This document shows, in pieces, positions 14,712-20,378 of a stretch of 20,378 nucleotides of DNA; position 1 is the first letter of the stretch, and each line of letters begins with the position of its first letter. The DNA is from a bacterium (lineage in GTDB: Bacteria; Verrucomicrobiota; Verrucomicrobiia; Chthoniobacterales; Terrimicrobiaceae), in NCBI GenBank assembly GCA_009920585.1, contig RFZT01000014.1, positions 1-20,378 on the forward strand, in the 5' to 3' direction. A program made the position numbers and the translations under genes. The notes under the pieces were generated by a model. The model searched no databases and was not told where the DNA came from. It saw only the letters and a list, made by a program, of their open reading frames with translations.

Positions 14712-15806
14712 TCACGGCTTGCTCGAAAGCGGATGCTCCTCAGGAATCTTGGTCTCCGAAGCAGACCCCCAAGTGCCGGCCTCAGCACGGAGGGCGGCAG
14801 GGATTTGCCATGGATCGCGCAGACCAATGAGTGCCTTTTCGTTTAAAAGAAAAATCTTGGGTGCAATGTTCTCCACTGGAATGTCCGCTGGGCTCTTTCC
14901 ATCTAGGACATCGGCAGCGATCCCTCCAGTCGTCTTGCCGATCTCGAAATAATTGGCGCCGAGATCAAAAAGCGAACCCGACTTGACCAAGGGCGGGAAC
15001 GAAGAAAAAACCGGGATGTTCGCTCGACGGGCAATCGTGATGATCGCATCTGCGGCAAGGGCTACCGTGATGTCACCGCTGATCCATATAGCCTGCACGC
15101 CACGGGAGGTGAGCGCCGAGGCCGCTTCGAGGGCGCTGGTCGAGTTGTCCACGGTCGATTCAACAAGCTCGATACCGAGCCTCGCACAGACTTGCCGCGC
15201 TATGAGCGTCTGCGCTTGAGAATTGGATTCCGAGGGGTTCCAGATAAGCCCCACCGATCGCAGGGCGGGATACATTTTTTTTGCGGTTTCAAAGGCATCA
15301 GCGACCGGTTGCATGCATCCCGAACCCGTCATGTAGGAAGGGTGTTTGGAGTGATCCAAGGCATCGATACCCGTTCCCGACGAGTAGGGATCCGTGACGA
15401 GGCCGAAAACATGCCTTGTGCGACTGACGTCCCGATTGGCATTGGCCACATACTGCAATGAGGGAGTACCGATGGTAATGATCATGTCGTACTCGCCAGA
15501 TGTGACTTGCTTTGCGATCGCGCTAGCTGTCCCTGGATCGGCCTGAGCATTGAATCTCTTGATATTCACGCCGTCGCCTTCAGCGTAGCCACGCTGGGCT
15601 AGGGCCTCAATGGCGCCGCCGGCGCCATCATCATGGGCCTTAATGGAGCTATGCTGCACGAGTGCGATGCGGAGCGTCTTTTCCTTTGTGACGCCAGACA
15701 TGGTGTTCGCGTTTTTCCGCGAACCCAGATCTGTGAGAAGAAGGGTGGCTGCGGCAGCTAGGATCAAAGCGAACCCCAGACAAAGGCGGCGGAGAGCATC
15801 AAGCAT
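14712..15806 (-). CDS. ABC substrate-binding protein (PF04392/TrpX type)
   Basis: About 364 residues from the ATG at 15806; a TTG at 15830 would add eight. The N-terminus is a hydrophobic segment (LCLGFALILAAAATLLLTDL) with no lipobox cysteine after it, so it is either a cleaved signal or a membrane anchor. The mature protein has the periplasmic-binding-protein I pattern with two lobes: LRIALVQHSSI, YDMIITIGTPSLQ, VFGLVTDPYSSG, SVGLIWNPSESNSQ, AIWISGDITVA and FDLGANYFEIGK. It captures the ligand for the importer encoded next. The known family binds tryptophan/tyrosine or other small nitrogen compounds; the ligand here cannot be read from sequence. It is the first gene of the operon. Confidence 0.87.
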   Translation of the reverse strand: MLDALRRLCLGFALILAAAATLLLTDLGSRKNANTMSGVTKEKTLRIALVQHSSIKAHDDGAGGAIEALAQRGYAEGDGVNIKRFNAQADPGTASAIAKQVTSGEYDMIITIGTPSLQYVANANRDVSRTRHVFGLVTDPYSSGTGIDALDHSKHPSYMTGSGCMQPVADAFETAKKMYPALRSVGLIWNPSESNSQAQTLIARQVCARLGIELVESTVDNSTSALEAASALTSRGVQAIWISGDITVALAADAIITIARRANIPVFSSFPPLVKSGSLFDLGANYFEIGKTTGGIAADVLDGKSPADIPVENIAPKIFLLNEKALIGLRDPWQIPAALRAEAGTWGSASETKIPEEHPLSSKP

Positions 15807-15957
15807 TCGGCTTAGTATGAAGACACGCAAGGAAGCGGTAAAAGGAAATCATGGCAATAGTTTGCTTGGCGTCTCACCGCGTTCCGTGTGCTCGGGCGCA
15901 TGGCTTTCGATATTGTAAAGATTCGACTCTTTGATTTGCTTCAGTCTTTATACAAAA

Positions 15958-16067
15958 GGAGCCTCAATCATCACCCCCTAGGCGCACTCTCTTTTTGCTT
16001 TGTCCTCTGCCGCATTGGAACTCGCGTAGAGCAGCACATTGGCATCCAAGAACGCCTCAGCGCGCAT
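15958..16067 (-). pseudogene. vapC 5'-end remnant
   Basis: An ungapped 110-bp match to positions 448-557, the first 37 codons of the intact vapC gene. I count 13 mismatches, about 88% identity. It reads MRAEAFLDANVLLYASSNAA, keeps the first catalytic Asp, then meets an in-frame TAG at codon 30 (RECA-stop where the intact gene has RDRA). The frame resumes with MIEA. Similarity ends sharply at both sides, and the antitoxin gene and the rest of the toxin are absent. Confidence 0.88.
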
Positions 16068-16192
16068 AGAGGCTCCACTACAAGGTTCAATCCGCAGATC
16101 AAGCCAACACAAATCACTCCACGTCATTTGTTTTAATTTTTCTGTGAAATTTCGGTTTTCATCGCTGGATTTTCACAATAAATGGCATCTCT

Positions 16193-16302
16193 ATGGATCG
16201 CTCTTATTTTCTGGAGCGAATTGCGGAGAATCTGAGGGTCTCGAAGGTGGCGGCTCTCTTGGGCCGCGCCAGTCTGGCAAGACGACTTTGGCGAGAGAAT
16301 TC
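16193..16302 (+). pseudogene. 5' fragment of an AAA ATPase (DUF4143-associated type)
   Basis: Starts ATG GAT CGC and reads MDRSYFLERIAENLRVSKVA followed by ALLG. The next bases continue in another frame as PRQSGKTTLAREF. Restoring one C at about 16264 gives ALLGPRQSGKTTLAREF, the P-loop start of the COG1373/AAA_14 family of ATPases found widely as accessory genes. The match ends at a GAATTC (16297-16302), after which the sequence belongs to a different fragment on the other strand. About 38 codons of a gene normally near 400 remain. Confidence 0.65.
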
Positions 16303-16314
16303 AGCCGAGCCGAT

Positions 16315-16380
16315 GCCTGTGGTGAAGACGAGGAACTCTGCGGTGCTGTTGCGAATCTGGAGTTTCTTCGGCTTGCTCAT
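16315..16380 (-). pseudogene. 5' fragment of a RhuM-family gene
   Basis: Starts at the ATG at 16380 and reads MSKPKKLQIRNSTAEFLVFT plus TG. The NSTAEFLVFT block is characteristic of the N-terminus of RhuM-like proteins (virulence-associated, Fic/KilA-N-like accessory proteins). After about 22 codons the frame runs into the antisense of the ATPase fragment, so the gene was cut and joined head-to-head to it. The identification rests on a short stretch. Confidence 0.5.
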
Positions 16381-16452
16381 AGCTCGATTGCCATCTTTTC
16401 GAGGGGTTGAGATATTTAGTTCTGCCCGAGATGAAGCACATTCAGAATTCAA

Positions 16453-16503
16453 CTTTCCGGTTTCCAGTTTCCAGTCTCAGGTTTCCAGTTTTCCGGCCTC
16501 CAG
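16453..16503. repeat. TTTCCAG-type simple repeat behind pqiB
   Basis: An imperfect run of the heptamer TTTCC(A/G)G, in CTTTCCGGTTTCCAGTTTCC and then TCAGGTTTCCAGTTTTCCGG. It ends five bases before the pqiB stop codon complement at 16508. It is open in several frames and looks like a simple intergenic repeat. Its function is unknown. Confidence 0.7.
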
Positions 16504-16507
16504 CCGT

Positions 16508-18814
16508 TTACTCCTTGGTCGGGATGGAGGGATTCCACTTGGCCCAATCGGCCTGGGGTTCGGAATACAAAGTGAAGGTATCACCATCATTTGAGGCTGG
16601 GCCCATCGCGGCATTGTCTGGAGTCGCAAAGCAGACTTGACCGTCTGGGGCTATCACGGATCCCGTTTGAATCCGGAACTTCAGGAAACCGACAGTAGCC
16701 TTGAGACCGCTGGCGTCCCAGAATTTGGTATTCTCATGCACAAGGTGGGAATACTTGCGGTTAATGACGCCCGTCAGAAGCACATCGCGACCGTCCAGCG
16801 AGAGAGTTTTTTCGGTAATCCGCCCCACGCTGATACCACGGTAGTAGATCGAAGCACCAGGGTTGATCGGGCTTCCTTCGGCTTTGAGCTTCACGCTCAG
16901 GCCGGTCGGAGTGATTTCCTCCGAGTCAAATGTGGTCTTGCCAACAAAGGAGGTGGCCATTTTTTTGGAGCTTCCAGGCGTGCACTCGATGTAAACGCCG
17001 CTCACGAGCGTTTCCAAGCCAGTGATACCTTGGAGCGAGATATTCGGGCGTACGACGGAATAAACCGCATCCTGAGATCGGAGTGCGTCGTAGCCCGAAT
17101 TGAGACGAGCCACAACCCAGACATACTGACCCTTGGTTTCGACGTTTTCGACGATTCCGACAGGGACCCCCAAGTATCGAAGCTCACTCCGACCTGCAAC
17201 CAAGCCACGCCCATTGTCGAATCGGATTCGAATCGGAGTGGATTCCGCTTGTGCCGTTTTCTTATCATCAAAAAGCTGAAACTCAGAAACGGGGGACTCA
17301 CTTTTGATCGATGTGCCAAAGCTCTCAAACTGGACACCTCCTTGCAGCAGCGCCTCGACACTTTCCAATTCCACATGCAGAACTCCGGGGCCGATTTTGA
17401 CAGATGTTGCAGGAATCCGCCAGAAGCGGGAGTTCCCCGAAATGAGATGGCGGAACTCGGGCTTGATGACGACCTGCAGTGTCGCCCGGTCATTCGAGTC
17501 GAGTGATTTTTTGAGCACCGTCCCGACAGTGAGTCCTCGATGGAACACCGGAGCCCCCTTATCGATGGTCGGTAATTTATGAGCGTAGAGGGTGAGCAAC
17601 ATACCGTTGCGCTCATCTTGGATGGTCTGCCACTCCCTATCCGAGATCGTGCGTCCGAGTAACTCGGTCGCAGGCTTCCCGCCGACGCCTGGCTGCATGT
17701 CGATGTAAACTCCCGTAATCAGGGTGTCCAAGCCGGTAACTCCTTCCAAAGAAATCCGTGGACAAACAAGCGAGAGCTTTGTGGCAGAATCCACAATGGC
17801 GTCATATTCGGGATAAAACCGCATTGTGGTTTTAACACTATGGGATGCGGGAACTGCTTCGACCGAATCAATGAGGCCGATGGGATGGCCGAGATAGCAG
17901 ACCTTGGTCGCTCCGGCAATCAACCCTCGCCCCTCCTGAAACAGGACGGTGAAGGTTTTTCCGCACGTGCGGGCATCAAATTCATTGAGGCTAAACTCAA
18001 AAACGCTGTTGCTCGCAGCCTCCGCTCCAGGCTCCCCGAAATGATCAAAGGAAATTCCACCTTGGATGAGTGCGTCGATGCCGGCGATGTCGAGTTTGAG
18101 GCCTTGCTGACCGAGTTGCAGTGCGGTGGCCTCGATCGGCCAGAATTGCGAATTGGTCCGCACGGTCGATCGATATTCTTTATCAATATACAAATCCAAA
18201 GTCGGACGCCCCTTCTCATCGAACCCTTTCTTTCGGACCACTCCGACCTTGATGCCACGGTTGTAAACTGGAGCTCCGCGATTGATGAGTGGGATCGTTT
18301 TGCTCTGGAGCCGAATCGTGAAGGCCCCTTTCTCCAAAGGCAAAAGAGGCTGCTTATTGAGGCCGGTGAATTGGGTTTCAGGAGGCCCACCCTGCGTTCT
18401 GGCCTGAATCGAGTTACCCTGAATGATGGACTCCAGACCGTTTAATTCCGTGAGTGAAATCACAGGCCGCTCGATCCAAAAGTCCGTATTCTTCGAGGCC
18501 AACTCGGCGGCGAAGGCCTCCAACTGCACCTTGACCACCACGTGGTTGAGATCTTTGTCCAACTCGACCGCCTCGACGGAACCTGATTTGACTCCGCGAT
18601 AAAGCAGTTGAGTTTTCCCTGCTTGAATGCCAGGAGCATCCTCAAAAGTGATTTCGATCTTAGGACCGAGGGACTCCCACTGCTTCCAGAAAAGCCAGCC
18701 TGCGACCATGGCGGCCAAAATGGGAAATATCCACACCCAAGCGATGTTGCCGGTGTGGGTCGCGACGATCTCACCGTGGTCTTCTTTTTCTCTTTTGGGT
18801 TCTTCTGTATTCAT
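16508..18814 (-). CDS. pqiB: PqiB/LetB-like MCE protein with six MCE domains
   Basis: 768 residues: a cytoplasmic tail, one membrane segment (about 24-43, IAWVWIFPILAAMVAGWLFW), then six MCE domains at about 52-140, 166-255, 286-373, 405-495, 525-612 and 637-720. MCE proteins stack as hexameric rings that form a lipid tunnel across the periplasm. E. coli PqiB has three rings and LetB/YebT seven; this one has six. Domains 1, 3 and 5 share AGxxxxxYxGxxxGxVExVE. Domains 2, 4 and 6 share GAPVYxRGxxVGxVxKK and a downstream N(S/T)xFW. It therefore looks built of three copies of a two-domain unit. The gene overlaps the upstream pqiA half by ATGA. No pqiC-like lipoprotein gene follows; the downstream DNA is the graveyard region. 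Confidence 0.88.
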   Translation of the reverse strand: MNTEEPKREKEDHGEIVATHTGNIAWVWIFPILAAMVAGWLFWKQWESLGPKIEITFEDAPGIQAGKTQLLYRGVKSGSVEAVELDKDLNHVVVKVQLEAFAAELASKNTDFWIERPVISLTELNGLESIIQGNSIQARTQGGPPETQFTGLNKQPLLPLEKGAFTIRLQSKTIPLINRGAPVYNRGIKVGVVRKKGFDEKGRPTLDLYIDKEYRSTVRTNSQFWPIEATALQLGQQGLKLDIAGIDALIQGGISFDHFGEPGAEAASNSVFEFSLNEFDARTCGKTFTVLFQEGRGLIAGATKVCYLGHPIGLIDSVEAVPASHSVKTTMRFYPEYDAIVDSATKLSLVCPRISLEGVTGLDTLITGVYIDMQPGVGGKPATELLGRTISDREWQTIQDERNGMLLTLYAHKLPTIDKGAPVFHRGLTVGTVLKKSLDSNDRATLQVVIKPEFRHLISGNSRFWRIPATSVKIGPGVLHVELESVEALLQGGVQFESFGTSIKSESPVSEFQLFDDKKTAQAESTPIRIRFDNGRGLVAGRSELRYLGVPVGIVENVETKGQYVWVVARLNSGYDALRSQDAVYSVVRPNISLQGITGLETLVSGVYIECTPGSSKKMATSFVGKTTFDSEEITPTGLSVKLKAEGSPINPGASIYYRGISVGRITEKTLSLDGRDVLLTGVINRKYSHLVHENTKFWDASGLKATVGFLKFRIQTGSVIAPDGQVCFATPDNAAMGPASNDGDTFTLYSEPQADWAKWNPSIPTKE

Positions 18815-19311
18815 TGGGCCTTTTTCGGCGAGTCCTGCCAGATCATGTAGGGTTTATAGATATCCACAGCAAGAATACTGCAAACAAGCAAAGCGGAATA
18901 AAATAATGCACCTGGCTCGGCCCGTACACTAGCTAGGATGCCAAGCTGGCCTACGGCAGTCAGGATGGAGAGCAAAAAAATATCGATCATCGCCCAAGTG
19001 CCGATTTTCAAGAGAAACGCGTGCAGGGCCATGCGCAAGGGGCGAGATTGATCGGACCCGTGCAGGGCGAGCATCCAAGCCATAATGAGCAACTTCACCA
19101 CCGGCAAAACGCCGCTTGCCAAAAAGACGATTCCCGCAACCGGTACAAGGCCGGTATGGTAAAGCTCCTGCACGCCGCCCATCACGGTAAGTGGCTCGAC
19201 AACGCCGGTGATCGTGATCGTCATCACCGGCAAAAGGTTAGCCGGCAGGTAAAGAATGAACCCCGTCACTACGAGAGCACGAGCAAGCTGGAGACGCAGA
19301 CGGGGACTCAA
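18811..19311 (-). CDS. pqiA: PqiA-like membrane protein, second half
   Basis: 166 residues with four hydrophobic segments and the PqiA-domain pattern: LYLPANLLPVMTITITG, GGVQELYHTGLVPVAGIVF, LPVVKLLIMAWML and KIGTWAMIDIFLLSILTAVGQ. It matches the C-terminal half of PqiA/LetA. It lacks the zinc ribbon that precedes each half in E. coli PqiA. The start is TTG at 19311, inside the stop codon of the first half (TTGA overlap); the next gene, pqiB, starts in an ATGA overlap. It probably forms the inner membrane base of the MCE tunnel with the first half. Confidence 0.83.
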   Translation of the reverse strand: MSPRLRLQLARALVVTGFILYLPANLLPVMTITITGVVEPLTVMGGVQELYHTGLVPVAGIVFLASGVLPVVKLLIMAWMLALHGSDQSRPLRMALHAFLLKIGTWAMIDIFLLSILTAVGQLGILASVRAEPGALFYSALLVCSILAVDIYKPYMIWQDSPKKAQ

Positions 19312-19934
19312 AGGTGCTCCTCCTCGACATAAAGGATCAGTTTTTTTCGATCAAAATACTGAATCGTCAGCAGGATGAAGATCGCGTCGAGGAGCACCCA
19401 AAAAGCCCCGACCTCCCAGCGAACAGAGCCCAGCGTCTTCAGCTTCACCGTCGCGACCACGCAGGCGACAGCAAAAACCGGCACCAGATTCCAAGATTCC
19501 AGAAAAGCGGCAATAGTAAGAACCGTAGGCAGACCACGCCAGCGTCGGTGCAGGCACCACGCCGCACAAGCATACCATACTGTCACTAGATACAACGCGG
19601 GAGCCGCCATCACGCAGAAAAAAACGAGCGCCGACAGCAATCCGTAGCCCTGAAGCCACAGGCCTGCGATGCCTGTGAAAATCATATTCTCCTGCGAATT
19701 CCCCGCGATACTGAAGCTCAAAATCGGATAAATATTCGCCAGTACCATCAGAATGAGACCCGTCGAGGAAAGCGCCCAAGCCACAGGGATCGTTCGACCA
19801 ACAAAAGGCGTTTTGATTTCCTCCCCGCATCGCGCACAACGCAAATACTCGTTTTTGGCGAGTTGGCGATCGAGGCAATCAGCATGGCAACGCGGGCAAA
19901 TCAGCCAAAGCTCGGTTGGGATGGGACGGTTCAT
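19308..19934 (-). CDS. pqiA: PqiA-like membrane protein, first half with zinc ribbon
   Basis: 208 residues. The N-terminus has a rubredoxin-like zinc ribbon, CPRC (13-16) and CARC (33-36), then four membrane segments with LANIYPILSFSIAG, the counterpart of the LPANLLPVM block in the partner. It matches the N-terminal half of PqiA/LetA, a membrane protein that works with PqiB in lipid movement between the inner and outer membranes. E. coli fuses both halves in one roughly 417-residue protein; here they are two genes with a 4-nt overlap, as in several other Gram-negative bacteria. It is the first gene of the operon, and its promoter should lie in the short divergent gap to hemB. No clear ribosome binding site was seen. 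Confidence 0.85.
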   Translation of the reverse strand: MNRPIPTELWLICPRCHADCLDRQLAKNEYLRCARCGEEIKTPFVGRTIPVAWALSSTGLILMVLANIYPILSFSIAGNSQENMIFTGIAGLWLQGYGLLSALVFFCVMAAPALYLVTVWYACAAWCLHRRWRGLPTVLTIAAFLESWNLVPVFAVACVVATVKLKTLGSVRWEVGAFWVLLDAIFILLTIQYFDRKKLILYVEEEHL

Positions 19935-20049
19935 TTCAATACGTCCGAATCTTATTCATATCGCAAGACACTGAAAATCACTTTTGTTCCCGCCTAGCAG
20001 AAATGGCGTCTGGCTTGACTGCGTCCCTATGCGATTGCAGGGTGGCGGG

Positions 20050-20378
20050 GTGGATATTTCTATTTTGCAACGTCCCCGCCGCCTCAGGCGCTCCGAAAAT
20101 CTCCGCCGCCTTGTCCGCGAGACAAGACTGCATACGGAAGATTTGATCTGGCCTCTCTTTGTTCATGCCTCTGATTCCGACCATCCCGTGGCATCGATGC
20201 CCGGCGTTTCGAGGCGCAGCCTTGAGTCACTATTAAAAGCCTGTGAGGAAGCCTGCCAACTCGGCATCCCAGCCGTCGCTATTTTTCCCTGCATCGAGAC
20301 ACCGCTTAAAAATGCCGAAGGCTCCCACGCCCATGAGGAATCGAACCTCCTCTACAAGGCTGTGCGCGAAGTCAAAAA
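20050..20378 (+). CDS. hemB: Porphobilinogen synthase (HemB), 5' part
   Basis: Only the first 109 codons are inside the window. The translation has QRPRRLRRSENLRRLVRETR, LHTEDLIWPLFVHA, ASMPGVSRRSLESLLKACEE and LGIPAVAIFPCIE, the typical start of delta-aminolevulinate dehydratase, which joins two aminolevulinate molecules to porphobilinogen in heme synthesis. The active-site lysines lie beyond the edge. I choose GTG at 20050 (MDISILQRPRR) because it fits the family length and has an AGG about eight bases upstream. ATG at 20029 and TTG at 20065 are in frame and possible. It is divergent from the pqi operon. Confidence 0.88.
   Translation, partial: MDISILQRPRRLRRSENLRRLVRETRLHTEDLIWPLFVHASDSDHPVASMPGVSRRSLESLLKACEEACQLGIPAVAIFPCIETPLKNAEGSHAHEESNLLYKAVREVK

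Larger units (their letters stand above)
15831..16507. other. Gene graveyard between the ABC operon and pqiB
   Basis: About 680 bp with no intact gene. In order it contains the upstream region of the ABC operon, a vapC 5' fragment (15958-16067), an AAA ATPase 5' fragment (16193-16302), a reversed rhuM-like 5' fragment (16315-16380) and a TTTCCAG-type repeat (16453-16503). Only the first parts of these genes are present. Such mixtures of toxin and accessory-gene starts suggest repeated insertion and deletion at one site. Confidence 0.7.

Overview
The window is bacterial and most likely from a Verrucomicrobiota (Opitutae-like) genome. That is an inference. It rests on a secreted autotransporter-associated beta-strand repeat protein with a PEP-CTERM-like tail, a Pqi-type MCE system, a heme gene of ordinary bacterial type, moderate G+C, few clear Shine-Dalgarno sites, and intergenic repeats of the CTCTGTG/TTTCCAG kind. 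No tRNA, rRNA, CRISPR array or intact mobile element was seen.

Left part (1-4585), accessory in character: a 12-bp tandem repeat at the left edge; a minus-strand VapB/VapC-type toxin-antitoxin pair; a mostly empty stretch with one possible 40-residue ORF; a PEP-CTERM/beta-strand repeat protein with a 99-bp internal duplication; a divergent intergenic region; and a plus-strand serine hydrolase broken by one extra base. Two diverged copies of a non-coding repeat sit directly behind the stop codons of the last two genes, each in the orientation of its gene.

Centre (4586-15830), all on the minus strand. In order of transcription: an ABC importer of the TrpXYZ type (binding protein, permease, ATPase), a long glutamine-dependent asparagine synthetase, a small exported AOC/dirigent-barrel-like protein, a strong terminator, and then the most striking locus. 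That locus is a three-gene overlapping operon encoding (1) a 1135-residue fusion of fatty acyl-AMP ligase, acyl carrier protein and cytochrome P450, (2) a PAPS-dependent sulfotransferase and (3) a stand-alone thioester reductase. The logical reading is an assembly line that loads a fatty acid on a carrier, oxidises it in cis, sulfates it and releases it reductively as an aldehyde or alcohol. The product is unknown.

Right part (15831-20378): a small gene graveyard. It holds a 110-bp copy of the vapC 5' end (about 88% identical to the intact gene 15 kb away), the first codons of an AAA ATPase with a frameshift in the P-loop, and the reversed first codons of a RhuM-like gene. It is followed by a minus-strand operon of split pqiA (two genes) and a six-MCE-domain pqiB, and divergently the 5' part of hemB, cut by the window end.
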